A stretch of 64,000 nt of DNA from Nocardioides luti (GCF_014212315.1 NZ_JACKXE010000001.1:1364001-1428000), one strand, 5' to 3'. Positions 35,553 to 44,196 are shown, numbered from the stretch's first letter. Notes: generated from the letters alone by a model not told the origin. Numbers and translations are program-made.

Positions 35553-35643
35553 GCGGGCACCGTACGACGGGTCCCGGACGGATCGCTTCCGCAAGTCCCG
35601 CGCGGATCCGGAATCGGCTTGGCGCGCCTGCGAGACTGGGGCC

Positions 35644-36993
35644 ATGACCGAGCTGCCACGCAAGGCCGCGGCGCGCACGGCCCGTCTGGCGGCCCTGCCG
35701 CTCGGGTACGCCGGCCGCAGCGCGCTCGGCTTCGGCAAGCGGCTCGGGGGCCGCAACGCCGACCTGGTCATGTCCGAGATCCAGCAGCGGACCGCGGAGC
35801 AGCTCTTCCGCACCCTGGGCGAGCTCAAGGGCGGGGCGATGAAGTTCGGCCAGGCGCTGAGCGTCCTCGAGGCCGCGCTGCCCGAGGAGATGGCCGGGCC
35901 GTACCGCGAGGAGCTGACCAAGCTCCAGGACTCGGCGCCCCCGATGCCGACCCAGCAGGTGCGCGAGGCCCTGGCCCGCGACCTCGGCCCGGACTGGAAG
36001 GACCAGCTGGTCTGGCTCGACGGCGGCCCCACCGCGGCGGCCTCCATCGGCCAGGTGCACCAGGGCCGCTGGCACGACGGCCGCGAGGTGGCCGTGAAGG
36101 TGCAGTACCCCGGCGCCGGGGAGGCGCTGCGCTCCGACCTCAAGCAGCTGTCCCGGCTGGCCCGCACGATCGGCCCGCTCGTGCCCGGCATCGACATCAA
36201 GCCGCTCATCGCCGAGATGCAGGCCCGCACCGAGGAGGAGCTGGACTACCGCCTCGAGGCCGACGCCCAGCGCGCCTTCGCCGCGGCCTTCCGCGACGAC
36301 CCCGACTTCGCCGTGCCCGACGTGGTCGCGGCCGGCGACACCACCCTCGTCACCGAGTGGATGGACTCGACCTCCTCGCTCGCGAAGATCATCGCCGAGG
36401 GCACCCAGGAGGAGCGCGACCACTACGGCGAGCTGTTCGTCCGCTTCCTCGTCAACGGCCCGATGCGCACCGGCATGCTGCACGCCGACCCGCACCCCGG
36501 GAACTTCCGGATCATCCCGGCCGCGGACGGCTCCCCCGACCGGATGGGCGTGCTGGACTTCGGTGCCGTGGCCCGGCTCCCCGAGGGCGAGCTGCCGCTG
36601 GCGATGGGGTCGCTGATCCGGATCGCCGCGATCGAGGACGACGAGCAGCTGCTCGAGGGGCTGCGCCGCGAGGGCTTCGTGAAGGACCGCGTGAAGATCG
36701 ACGCGCGGCTGCTGCTCGACTACCTCTCGCCGTTCGTGGAGCCGACCCAGGTCGAGCGGTTCCGCTTCACGCGGGCCTGGATGCAGGGGCAGTTCCAGCG
36801 CGTCAACAACCCGCGCGACCCGGCGTACACCGTGGCGCTCAAGATCAACCTGCCCCCGTCGTACCTCCTCATCCACCGCACCTGGCTCGGCGCGATCGGG
36901 ATCCTCAGCCAGCTCGAGGCGGAGGTGCCGTTCCGCCAGATCCTGACGGAGTCGCTGCCGGGCTTCGCGGAGCCGGGCGCCGACCCGAGCTGA
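35644..36993 (+). CDS. ABC1/AarF-type atypical protein kinase-like protein
   Basis: A 449-residue UbiB-family kinase-like fold. Signature motifs are KxGQ-type LGELKGGAMKFGQALS, the A-rich loop TAAASIGQVHQGRW, the lysine in VAVKVQYPG, HADPHPGNFR (catalytic-like loop) and VLDFGAV (metal DFG). It lacks the membrane tail of UbiB. In bacteria the family is needed for quinone synthesis or lipid homeostasis; here menaquinone is the likely context. ATG at 35644. Its 3' end overlaps the convergent MFS gene by 89 bp. Confidence 0.9.
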   Translation: MTELPRKAAARTARLAALPLGYAGRSALGFGKRLGGRNADLVMSEIQQRTAEQLFRTLGELKGGAMKFGQALSVLEAALPEEMAGPYREELTKLQDSAPPMPTQQVREALARDLGPDWKDQLVWLDGGPTAAASIGQVHQGRWHDGREVAVKVQYPGAGEALRSDLKQLSRLARTIGPLVPGIDIKPLIAEMQARTEEELDYRLEADAQRAFAAAFRDDPDFAVPDVVAAGDTTLVTEWMDSTSSLAKIIAEGTQEERDHYGELFVRFLVNGPMRTGMLHADPHPGNFRIIPAADGSPDRMGVLDFGAVARLPEGELPLAMGSLIRIAAIEDDEQLLEGLRREGFVKDRVKIDARLLLDYLSPFVEPTQVERFRFTRAWMQGQFQRVNNPRDPAYTVALKINLPPSYLLIHRTWLGAIGILSQLEAEVPFRQILTESLPGFAEPGADPS

Positions 36994-38119
36994 GCACGAC
37001 GGCCGCGGCGACGGCGCAGGCCCCCAGGCACAGCGGCCAGAGCAGCGCCGGCGCGAGCGCGTAGACCGCCGTGCCGACCGGCGCCGCCAGCATCGTGCCG
37101 CTGGTGGCGGCGCCCATGTAGAGGCCTTGGTACTGCCCCACGAGGTGGTCCGGCGCCGCGTCCAGCACGTGCGCGGTCGCGGTCGTCTTGTAGAGGATCT
37201 CGCCGGCGGTCAGCACCACCATCGCGACCACCACCGTCAGCGGCGACACCGGCAGGCCGAACAGCACGAAGCCCAGCCCGACCAGGGCGTAGCCGGTCGC
37301 GATGACGGGGTACGACGACACCGCGCGCAGCCGGCGCGCCACGGGGATCTCCAGCAGCAGGATCAGCCCCGAGCCGATCGCGATGATCGCGGTGTAGAGT
37401 CCTACCGGGCTGCCCTGGTCGCGCAGGTGCAGCGGCACGGTCGTGTAGAGCTGGCGGTAGACGAGGTCGACCAGCACCACCGCCGGCAGCAGCCGCACCA
37501 ACGCCCGGTCGGCCCGCAGCGCCCGCCACAGGCTCGGAGCGTCCGGGTCCCGCGTCACGTGCGGCTCGTCGCGCGGCAGCAGCGGCGCGACCGCGAACCG
37601 GACCGCCAGCGTCATCAGCCCGTCGACCACGAACAGCGCGTCGTAGCTGTGCGCCACGATCAGCGCGCCCACCGGCGGGCCGATCACGAAGCCGGCGTTG
37701 GACGCGGCCCGGCCGATGGCCACGGACGTACGCCGGTCGCCGCGCGCGACCGCGAGTGCCGAGAGCGCCCCGGTCGAGACCGCGGCGGTGGTGCCGAGGT
37801 AGGCCGCGACCGGCAGGACCACCGCGAGCAGCGGCAGCGGGAGCCACGGCACGGCGGCCACCCCGAGACCCGAGGCCGTGGAGCACAGCAGCAGGGTGCG
37901 GCGGTGACCGAAGCGGTCACCCCAGCGCCCGCCCGTGAAGTTGCCCAGGAGCATCCCGACGCCGTAGCCGCCCGCGACCAGCCCGGCCGTGGCGACCGCG
38001 AGCCCGCGTGGGCCGGTGAGGTAGAGGGTCAGGAACAGCATCAGGAACGAGGTCACCGAGCTCACCAGCCGGCCCGCAGCCAGCACCCACACCAGTCGGG
38101 GGACGTCCCACACGGTCAC
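36905..38119 (-). CDS. MFS transporter
   Basis: A 404-residue 12-TM major facilitator. The cytoplasmic loop 2-3 motif GGRWGDRFGHRRTLLL is clear, and the second half has GEILYKTTATAHVLD and GLYMGAATSGTMLA. It resembles drug-export MFS proteins of the MDR type. The GTG at 38119 has GGAGGAG seven bases upstream; a GTG at 38182 is in frame but lies in the promoter. It is divergent from the HxlR-peroxiredoxin gene, which may regulate it. Confidence 0.85.
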   Translation of the reverse strand: MTVWDVPRLVWVLAAGRLVSSVTSFLMLFLTLYLTGPRGLAVATAGLVAGGYGVGMLLGNFTGGRWGDRFGHRRTLLLCSTASGLGVAAVPWLPLPLLAVVLPVAAYLGTTAAVSTGALSALAVARGDRRTSVAIGRAASNAGFVIGPPVGALIVAHSYDALFVVDGLMTLAVRFAVAPLLPRDEPHVTRDPDAPSLWRALRADRALVRLLPAVVLVDLVYRQLYTTVPLHLRDQGSPVGLYTAIIAIGSGLILLLEIPVARRLRAVSSYPVIATGYALVGLGFVLFGLPVSPLTVVVAMVVLTAGEILYKTTATAHVLDAAPDHLVGQYQGLYMGAATSGTMLAAPVGTAVYALAPALLWPLCLGACAVAAAVVLSSGRRPAPRSPAATPSGSGGTAPPPRAG

Positions 38120-38196
38120 ACTCCTGCTCCTCCGGACCCCGGCCGCACCTCGTCGCAGAGTCAGTCTCTTATCGAAACGCACTGTAGGCTACGGAC

Positions 38197-39153
38197 ATGG
38201 TCCCGCGCACCCTCGACGACGACTGCGGCGTCGCGCACGCCGTCGGCGTGCTGGGCGACGCCTGGTCGGTGCTGGTGCTGCGCGACGTGGCCCGCGGCCG
38301 GACCCGCTTCGAGCAGCTGCTCGCCGGGACCGGCATCTCCCGCAAGGTGCTGACCCTGCGGCTGCAGGCCCTGGTCGGGTCGGACGTGCTGGAGCGGGTC
38401 CGCTACCAGGAGCGCCCGGACCGGTACGAGTACCTCCTCACCGCGCGCGGGCGGGCCACCCTGCCGGTGCTCGCCGCGCTCCAGGACTGGGGCGACACCT
38501 GGCTGCTCGGCGACGGCACGACGAGCGCCACCGCCGGCGCGACCAGCGCCGAGGCGCACCGCGTCGCGGCCCTCGTCGGCACCGCGGTGCCGCCGGTGGC
38601 GCCCGACCCGCTGGCGCCCGACCCGCTGGCGCCCGACCCGTCGGCCGGGGCCGAGGCCGCCGACGCGGCGGCGTACACCGTCCTCTACTGCTACCCCGGC
38701 TCGGCGCTGACCGGCATCGACGACGTGCCGGGCGGGGCCGGCTGCACGCTGGAGTCCTGCACCTACCGCGACCGGCTCGCGGAGTTCGCCGCGCTCGGCG
38801 CCCGGGTGGTGGGCGTGAGCACCCAGGAGGCCGCGGACCAGGCGGCCTTCGCCGCGCGCAACGGCATCCAGTTCCCCCTCGTCTCCGACGTCGACCTGGG
38901 CCTCGCGACCGCGCTGCGGCTGCCGACCTTCCGGCTGCAGGGGGTGCCCCGGCTCAAGCGGCTGACGCTGGTCGTCGACCGGCAGCGGGTCGTGCGGGGC
39001 ACGCTCTTCCCGATCCGCGACGTCACCGGCAGCGTCGAGGACGCGCTGGCTCTGGTGCGGGCGGCGGTGGCGGAGGACGCCGCGGCGACGACGGTCGCGT
39101 CAGGCGAGCGGCAGGTGCATCACGTGCAGGCCGACGGGCCCGTGCGCCGCTGA
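38197..39153 (+). CDS. HxlR-type regulator fused to a PrxQ/BCP-like peroxiredoxin
   Basis: A 318-residue fusion. Residues 1-110 are an HxlR winged helix: Cys10 in DDDCGVAHAVGVLGDAWSVL matches the conserved N-terminal redox cysteine of the family, and LTLRLQALVGSDVLERVRY is the recognition region. A linker with a triple APDPL-type repeat follows (residues ~135-150). Residues ~165-305 are a thioredoxin-fold peroxiredoxin with GCTLESC, Cys183 and Cys188 fitting the PrxQ peroxidatic and nearby resolving cysteines. It likely senses peroxide or electrophiles directly and may control the divergent MFS gene. ATG at 38197. The 3' end overlaps the convergent GNAT gene by 54 bp. Confidence 0.88.
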   Translation: MVPRTLDDDCGVAHAVGVLGDAWSVLVLRDVARGRTRFEQLLAGTGISRKVLTLRLQALVGSDVLERVRYQERPDRYEYLLTARGRATLPVLAALQDWGDTWLLGDGTTSATAGATSAEAHRVAALVGTAVPPVAPDPLAPDPLAPDPSAGAEAADAAAYTVLYCYPGSALTGIDDVPGGAGCTLESCTYRDRLAEFAALGARVVGVSTQEAADQAAFAARNGIQFPLVSDVDLGLATALRLPTFRLQGVPRLKRLTLVVDRQRVVRGTLFPIRDVTGSVEDALALVRAAVAEDAAATTVASGERQVHHVQADGPVRR

Positions 39154-39597
39154 GCGGAACGCCCCCGGCACCGTCCCGACGATCGTGAAGCCGAGCGACT
39201 GCCACAGCGCCACGGCGACGGTGTTGGTCTCCACGACGGCGTTGAACTGGATCGCCGCGAAGCCGGCGTCGCGGTGCCACTGCACGACGTGCTCGCCGAG
39301 GCGCCGTCCCACCCCGCGCCCCCGCGCCTCCGGCGCGACCATGAAGGAAGCCGTGCCGACGTGGCTGCCGCGACCGGGACGGTTCGGCCCCATCTTGGCG
39401 CTGCCCAGCAGCACGCCGTCCTCCTCGAGCACGACGGTCGCCCCGGGAGGCCGCTCCATCCACCAGCCGCGTCCGGTCTCCTCGGTCAGGTCCTCGGGGA
39501 ACGCGTAGGTCTCCCCCGCCCGCACCGTGGCGTCGAAGAACGGCCAGATCCGGGGCCAGTCGGCGTCGGTGGCCGGCCGGATCGAGGGATCGCTCAC
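39100..39597 (-). CDS. GNAT family N-acetyltransferase
   Basis: A 165-residue acetyltransferase: N-terminal IRPATDADWPRIWPFF, acetyl-CoA loop VAPEARGRGVGRRLGEHV and QFNAVVETNTVAVALWQSLGF. The latter, with the aromatic-rich tail, resembles phosphinothricin/L-amino-acid acetyltransferases. GTG at 39597 overlaps the DinB stop (GTGA). It is the last gene of the five-gene 42381-39100 run. Confidence 0.86.
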   Translation of the reverse strand: MSDPSIRPATDADWPRIWPFFDATVRAGETYAFPEDLTEETGRGWWMERPPGATVVLEEDGVLLGSAKMGPNRPGRGSHVGTASFMVAPEARGRGVGRRLGEHVVQWHRDAGFAAIQFNAVVETNTVAVALWQSLGFTIVGTVPGAFRSAAHGPVGLHVMHLPLA

Positions 39598-40145
39598 TCG
39601 CCGGTCGTCCCGTCGAGCGCCTCGCGGAGCAGGTCGGCGTGGCCGTTGTGACGGGCGTACTCCTCGACCATGTGCACCAGGATCCACCGCAGCGAGAACC
39701 GGTCGCCGGCGCGCCCGGCGCGCTGCGACAGGGCGCCGAGGTCGGTCGCGCCCGCCACGATCGTGTCGGAGTCGGCGACGGCCTCGTCGAGGATCGCGCG
39801 CAGCTGCTCGGGCGTGTCGTCGACGGCGCTGTGCCAGTCCCAGTCGGCGTCGGCCCGCCAGTCGACCGAGGCCCAGGGCTCGGCGTACTCCTCGCCCAGG
39901 AAGACGCAGCGGAACCACCAGTGCTCGACGAAGGCCAGGTGCTTGAGCATCCCACCGAGGGTGATCTCGGACGGCGCGTGCGTCGCGGCGAGCTGGGCGG
40001 CGTCGAGGCCGGCGGTCTTCTGCCGGAGTGTCTGGCGGTGGTAGTCGAGGAAGCCGAGCAGCGTGGCCCGCTCGTCCGCGTCGAGCGGTGGGTCGCTGCG
40101 GAGGTCGGGCGGGAGGTCGGGCTGGGGGTCCGGCGCGTCGGTCAT
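39594..40145 (-). CDS. DinB family protein, paralogue of 34995-35552
   Basis: A 183-residue DinB/DUF664 protein. ITLGGMLKHLAFVEHWWF, DWDWHSAVDDTPEQL and ILVHMVEEYARHNGHADLLREALDG align with the other DinB protein in this window, including the closing HADLLREA. Histidines for the divalent metal are kept. Possible thiol-transferase activity with mycothiol is a family inference. ATG at 40145. It is between a VOC gene and a GNAT gene in one operon. Confidence 0.86.
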   Translation of the reverse strand: MTDAPDPQPDLPPDLRSDPPLDADERATLLGFLDYHRQTLRQKTAGLDAAQLAATHAPSEITLGGMLKHLAFVEHWWFRCVFLGEEYAEPWASVDWRADADWDWHSAVDDTPEQLRAILDEAVADSDTIVAGATDLGALSQRAGRAGDRFSLRWILVHMVEEYARHNGHADLLREALDGTTGE

Positions 40146-40155
40146 GGCGGCGACG

Positions 40156-40929
40156 CTAGTGGCCGGGACCGACAGGAAGCGACCCGGTTTCGGGGTCGCG
40201 GTCGGTGATGCAGTACGCCGAGCCGGTGGCGTCGGCCAGCACCGTCCAGCGCGGGTGCTCGCGACGGACCCGGGCCCCGAGCGCCACGTGGCGGGCGACC
40301 TCGGCCGTCCGGTCGTCCGTCGCGAGGTCGAGGTGGGCGCGGACCCGGCCCTGGCCCTCGCCGAGCCGCTGCAGGAGGAAGCGGAACGGCTGGCCCTCGG
40401 GGCGCTGCAGGACGCTGAAGTCGGCCGAGACCGACGAGGCGGCGGGCTCCCAGCCGAGCAGCGCTTGCCAGAACGCGGTCTCGGCGTCGTGGATGTCGCG
40501 CGGGATGTCGAGGCAGACCTGGTCGACCAGGCTGCGGTGGCCGCCGCGCCACGACTGCGGCCGGGGCCGGACCGCCCCGTGGTGGCCCACGAAGCAGAAG
40601 ACCAGGCCACCGGGAGAGGCCAGGACGACGTAGCCGTGCTCGCTCTCGGTCGTGACCGTCGCCCCCAGCTCCTGGGCCGCGGCGGCGGCCGCGGCGGGGT
40701 CCGGCACGTGCAGGTCGAGGTGGATGCGGGACCGGCCGTCGCCGAGCCGCTGGACCCGCAGGAAGTCGTCGCCGTCGCGCGGCACGAGCGTCGCGAACTC
40801 CTGCTGCTCCCCGCGCGGGGAGGAGACGCGGTAGCCGGTGACCAGCCCCCAGAAGACCACGCCCCGCTCGTAGTCGGGGTGGGCGAGGTCGAGGAACGCG
40901 CTGATCCAGGTCGGCGCCGTGGCGGTCAT
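40156..40929 (-). CDS. VOC family protein with two tandem glyoxalase domains
   Basis: A 257-residue two-module VOC protein. Module 1 (residues ~8-120) has ISAFLDLAHPDYERGVVFWG; module 2 (~135-255) has QVCLDIPRDIHDAETAFWQALL. It resembles actinobacterial resistance/dioxygenase-like proteins; no metal triad could be confirmed by eye. ATG at 40929; 10 bp separates it from the DinB gene and 40 bp from YigZ, so it is in the same operon. Confidence 0.83.
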   Translation of the reverse strand: MTATAPTWISAFLDLAHPDYERGVVFWGLVTGYRVSSPRGEQQEFATLVPRDGDDFLRVQRLGDGRSRIHLDLHVPDPAAAAAAAQELGATVTTESEHGYVVLASPGGLVFCFVGHHGAVRPRPQSWRGGHRSLVDQVCLDIPRDIHDAETAFWQALLGWEPAASSVSADFSVLQRPEGQPFRFLLQRLGEGQGRVRAHLDLATDDRTAEVARHVALGARVRREHPRWTVLADATGSAYCITDRDPETGSLPVGPGH

Positions 40930-40969
40930 GCTCGAAGGCTAGTGGTGGGCGGCGACATCGTCGGCGTCC

Positions 40970-41602
40970 TCAGCGGTCGACCCAGCGCTCGCCCGCGGGC
41001 TCGGCCACCGCGGTGCCGCCGGTGAGCTCCGCGAGCAGGGCGTGGAGGCGGGGCACGTCGTGGGGCGCGACGCCGAGCCGGAGCACCACGCGAACGGCGT
41101 ACGCCGTGTCGAGCACCGCGATCCCGCGGGTGCGCAGCTCGCTCTCGACCCGACCGGCGTCGCCGTGGCCGACCTCGAGGGTGAGCTCGCTGAGCAGCTC
41201 GCGGCGGCGGGTCCCGGCCGAGGCGAGCGCGGCGCGGACGGCGTCGCCGTACGCCCGCACGAGCCCGCCGGCGCCGAGCAGGGTGCCGCCGAACCAGCGC
41301 GTCACGACCGCGACGACGTCGCCGACCTCGGCGCCGCGGAGCACCTCGAGCATGGGCGCGCCCGCGGTGCCGGCGGGCTCGCCGTCGTCGGCGGCGCGCT
41401 CGACGCGGGCCGGTCCGGGCGGGCCGAGGACGTACGCCGAGCAGTGGTGCCCGGCGTCCGGGTGCTGCCGCCGCAACCCCTCGACGACGGCCCGGGCCGC
41501 CTGCTCGTCGGCGACGCGGGCCAGGGTGCAGAGGAAGCGGGAGCGGCGTACCTCCGTCTCGACGGCGGCGTCTCGGCGCGGGACCAGGTAGTGGGCGCTC
41601 AT
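40970..41602 (-). CDS. YigZ/IMPACT family protein
   Basis: A 210-residue protein: the UPF0029/IMPACT N-terminal domain with RRSRFLCTLARV, HHCSAYVLG, ADDGEPAGTAGAPMLEVL and RWFGGTLLGAGGLVRAYGDAV is diagnostic. The C-terminal ~70 residues form a ferredoxin-like DUF1949 domain. Role is uncertain (translation or nucleotide-binding). ATG at 41602 overlaps the TSUP stop as ATGA. Confidence 0.92.
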   Translation of the reverse strand: MSAHYLVPRRDAAVETEVRRSRFLCTLARVADEQAARAVVEGLRRQHPDAGHHCSAYVLGPPGPARVERAADDGEPAGTAGAPMLEVLRGAEVGDVVAVVTRWFGGTLLGAGGLVRAYGDAVRAALASAGTRRRELLSELTLEVGHGDAGRVESELRTRGIAVLDTAYAVRVVLRLGVAPHDVPRLHALLAELTGGTAVAEPAGERWVDR

Positions 41603-42381
41603 CCCCAGAGGCCCAGGACCTCGCCGCCGATCCGCACGATGAACGCGGAGACGACCAGGATGAAGAAGACGCGGACGAAGGCCGAGCCGCGGGCGACCGC
41701 CGTGCGCGCGCCGACGTAGCCGCCCACGAGGTTCGCCACGCCCATGACGAGGCCGACCTTCCACAGCACCGCGCCGTGGGGGACGAAGACGCAGAGGGCG
41801 GCGAAGTTCGTGGCCCAGTTGGCCAGGCGCGCCTTGGCGGAGGCCTCGAGGAAGTTGTAGCCGAGCAGGCCGACCAGCGTGAAGACGAAGAAGCTGCCGG
41901 TGCCGGGCCCGAGCGCCCCGTCGTAGAAGCCGATGACCAGGCCGGTGCCCATCGCCGCGAGCGTGTGGTGGTGACCGGCGAAGCGGAGCGCGGTGGCGCC
42001 GCCGAGGGACGGCTTGAGGAGGACGTACGCCCCGACGACGACCAGCACCACGAGCACGATCGGGTCGAAGGCCTCGCGCGGCAGGTGGGAGGCGACCACC
42101 GCCCCGGCCGCCGAGCCCGCGAAGGCGAGCAGCATCAGCGGGAGGAACGTGCGGGGGTCGGGGCGGACGCGGCGGTAGTAGGTGACGGAGCTGATCGACG
42201 TGCCGCAGATGCTGCCCAGCTTGTTGGTGGCGAGGATCTGGACGGGGGCGGCGTTCGGCAGCCCGAGCAGCAGCGCCGGCAGCTGGATCAGCCCGCCGCC
42301 GCCCACGACCGCGTCGACGAACCCGGCGGCGAGACCCGCCAGCGCCAGCAGGGCCAGCACGGTGGTGGACGGGTCGGCCAT
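41599..42381 (-). CDS. TauE/SafE (TSUP) family membrane transporter
   Basis: A 260-residue protein with about eight helices and the family's paired motifs, GFVDAVVGGGGLIQLPALL in the first half and GFYDGALGPGTGSFFVFTLVG in the second. Members export sulfite, sulfoacetate or organosulfur anions. ATG at 42381. First gene of the operon running down to 39100. Divergent from the BtuF-like gene. Confidence 0.9.
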   Translation of the reverse strand: MADPSTTVLALLALAGLAAGFVDAVVGGGGLIQLPALLLGLPNAAPVQILATNKLGSICGTSISSVTYYRRVRPDPRTFLPLMLLAFAGSAAGAVVASHLPREAFDPIVLVVLVVVGAYVLLKPSLGGATALRFAGHHHTLAAMGTGLVIGFYDGALGPGTGSFFVFTLVGLLGYNFLEASAKARLANWATNFAALCVFVPHGAVLWKVGLVMGVANLVGGYVGARTAVARGSAFVRVFFILVVSAFIVRIGGEVLGLWG

Positions 42382-42425
42382 GCGGCGACCCTAAGCGGCG
42401 CGGGCCGGGCTCGTAGGGTCGGGCC

Positions 42426-43274
42426 GTGCGCATCGTCTCCCTGCTCCCGTCCACCACCGAGATCCTCTTCGCGATCGGGGCGGGGCCCGACGTCGTGGGC
42501 GTGACCTTCGAGTGCGACCACCCCGCCGAGGCCCGGACCCGGACGATCGTGTCGACGTCCGCGATGCCCGAGGGGCTGTCGTCGGCGGAGATCGACGCCT
42601 TCGTGGTGGGCGCGATGGAGCGGGGCGAGGACCTCTACCACCTGTCCGCGGACGCGCTCTCCTCTCTCGACGCCTCCCTCGTCGTGACACAGGACCTGTG
42701 CGCGGTGTGCGCGGTCGACGTCTCGGTGGTCGACGACGCGCTGGCACACCTGGGCTGCACGGCGGACGTGCTGACGATCGACCCGCACACGCTGGACGAG
42801 GTCTTCGCCTCGATCGAGGAGCTGGGCCGGGCGACCGGGCGCGCCGAGGCCGCCTCGTCGCTGGTGGTCTCACTGCGGGACCGGCTCGCGGCGGTGCGGC
42901 GGGCCGTTGCCGGCCGCTTGCGCCCGCGGGTGATGCTGCTGGAATGGACCGACCCGCCGTTCGCACCGGGCCACTGGGTGCCGGAGATGATCGAGGCCGC
43001 GGGCGGTGAGCCGCTGCTCGGCACGCCGGGGGCGCCCTCGCTGAGGACGACCTGGGAAGCCGTGCGGGCCGCTCGTCCCGACGTGGTCATCGCCGCGCCG
43101 TGCGGCTTCGACCTGGCCGGCGCGCAGTCGCTCGCGGACGACCTGGTCGCCTCGGGCGTCCTGCCCCCCGGCGTACCCGTCCACGCGGTCGACGCCAACG
43201 CCGCCTGGGCCCGCCCCGGCACCCGCCTCGTCGACGGTGTCGAGGAGCTGGCCCGGATCCTGCACGGGGTCTGA
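42426..43274 (+). CDS. BtuF-like periplasmic-binding-fold protein without signal peptide
   Basis: A 282-residue type III substrate-binding fold: MRIVSLLPSTTEILFAIGAG at the start, DLCAVCAVDVS in the middle and EWTDPPFAPGHWVPEMIEAAGG, a motif of the BtuF-related corrinoid-binding family. There is no signal peptide or lipobox, so it acts in the cytoplasm, and no ABC permease or ATPase is adjacent. Binding of cobalamin or a related cofactor is inferred. GTG at 42426. Confidence 0.83.
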   Translation: MRIVSLLPSTTEILFAIGAGPDVVGVTFECDHPAEARTRTIVSTSAMPEGLSSAEIDAFVVGAMERGEDLYHLSADALSSLDASLVVTQDLCAVCAVDVSVVDDALAHLGCTADVLTIDPHTLDEVFASIEELGRATGRAEAASSLVVSLRDRLAAVRRAVAGRLRPRVMLLEWTDPPFAPGHWVPEMIEAAGGEPLLGTPGAPSLRTTWEAVRAARPDVVIAAPCGFDLAGAQSLADDLVASGVLPPGVPVHAVDANAAWARPGTRLVDGVEELARILHGV

Positions 43275-43275
43275 C

Positions 43276-43360
43276 GCCGAGTCGGCGCATCTGCAGACGC
43301 CAAGGGTGCCGAGTCGGCGCATCTGCAGACGCCAGGGTGCCGAGTCGGCGCATCTGCAGA
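43276..43360. repeat. Repeat R3, three direct copies
   Basis: GCCGAGTCGGCGCATCTGCA plus GA at 43276, 43308 and 43339, separated by 9-10 bp of CGCCAAGGGT-type spacer. It begins right at the stop of the BtuF-like gene. Same unit as the four-copy element at 25246-25369. Confidence 0.85.
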
Positions 43361-43431
43361 TGTTGCGGGACGCGGCAGCCCGGCGCGGCGGTGCGTGGTC
43401 AACCACCTCGATGGCCGGAACGGTTGACGGC

Positions 43432-43767
43432 TCACTGCTCCCCGGCGGCACCGCGACCCAGCGGTGCGTCGGCCACCGTCTCCTCGCCGGGAACGGTGGC
43501 CGGCCCACCGCTCACCCCGGACCGGCCGCGCGCGCGGAGCAGGCCGACCGAGCCGATGCCGACCCAGACGAGGTTGAGGACGGCGGAGGGCCAGGCGCCG
43601 TAGTACGCCGAGTTGACCATCAGGAAGCCGCCGCCGAAGAGGTTCATCAGCTGGAAGGGCAGGCCGCTGGCGTGCACGCGGCCGGCGGTGACCAGGGCGT
43701 AGGCGCCGATGAGCAGGGCCATCCCGACCCAGCCGAGGACGTTGACGAGCAGCACGGTGAGGTCCAC
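43432..43767 (-). CDS. Small CBU_0592-type membrane protein
   Basis: A 111-residue protein with three hydrophobic helices in its first 80 residues: VDLTVLLVNVLGWVGMALLI, LPFQLMNLFGGGFLMVNSAY and AVLNLVWVGIGSVGLLRA. This pattern matches the CBU_0592 family of small integral membrane proteins. Function unknown. GTG at 43767 is chosen because it begins the first helix; the polar upstream extension is probably untranslated. Convergent with the R3 array. Confidence 0.75.
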   Translation of the reverse strand: MDLTVLLVNVLGWVGMALLIGAYALVTAGRVHASGLPFQLMNLFGGGFLMVNSAYYGAWPSAVLNLVWVGIGSVGLLRARGRSGVSGGPATVPGEETVADAPLGRGAAGEQ

Positions 43768-43848
43768 CCGGCCATCCTGCCTGCCACCCCCAGCGGCGAC
43801 CGAGAGCGGCCCCGCGCGACTGTCGGCGCGCCCGGGTAGACACGGTCC

Positions 43849-44196
43849 GTGGACGACCTCAGCCGCGACGGGCTCACCCAGCCGATCTCGGGCGAGTGCC
43901 TGCCCTGCTACGTCGCGCGGATGCTCCGCACCGAGGGCTGCGACCACACCTGGCGCTGGGCCTCACGGTTCCGCGAGCTGCGCTCGCCCGACGCCGCAGG
44001 CATGCAGCGGCGGCTGAGCCGTCGCGGCGCCGCGTGCGACTGCGGGATCTTCGTGAGCGAGCTGACCCTGGCGCGCCACCAGCTCGTGCGCGACCTCGAC
44101 ACCGACGAGCTCGAGCAGCCGGCGGTGGCGCCGGACTGCTCGGCCGTACGCCGCACCTCCACCCATCCGTGCGCGAACTGGGAGCGGATCCGGTGA
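43849..44196 (+). CDS. DUF2695 family protein
   Basis: A 115-residue protein with CLPCYVARML, GCDHTWRW and the CDCGIFVSE segment, matching the DUF2695 pattern of two cysteine pairs that likely bind zinc. The C-terminal third contains more cysteines (PDCSAV, HPCANW). Function unknown. GTG at 43849, divergent from the CBU_0592-type gene. Confidence 0.72.
   Translation: MDDLSRDGLTQPISGECLPCYVARMLRTEGCDHTWRWASRFRELRSPDAAGMQRRLSRRGAACDCGIFVSELTLARHQLVRDLDTDELEQPAVAPDCSAVRRTSTHPCANWERIR

Noticed and set aside
43276..43360. Three-copy R3 array as a mini-CRISPR
   Set aside because: Spacers are 9-10 bp and nearly identical, too short and too similar for CRISPR.
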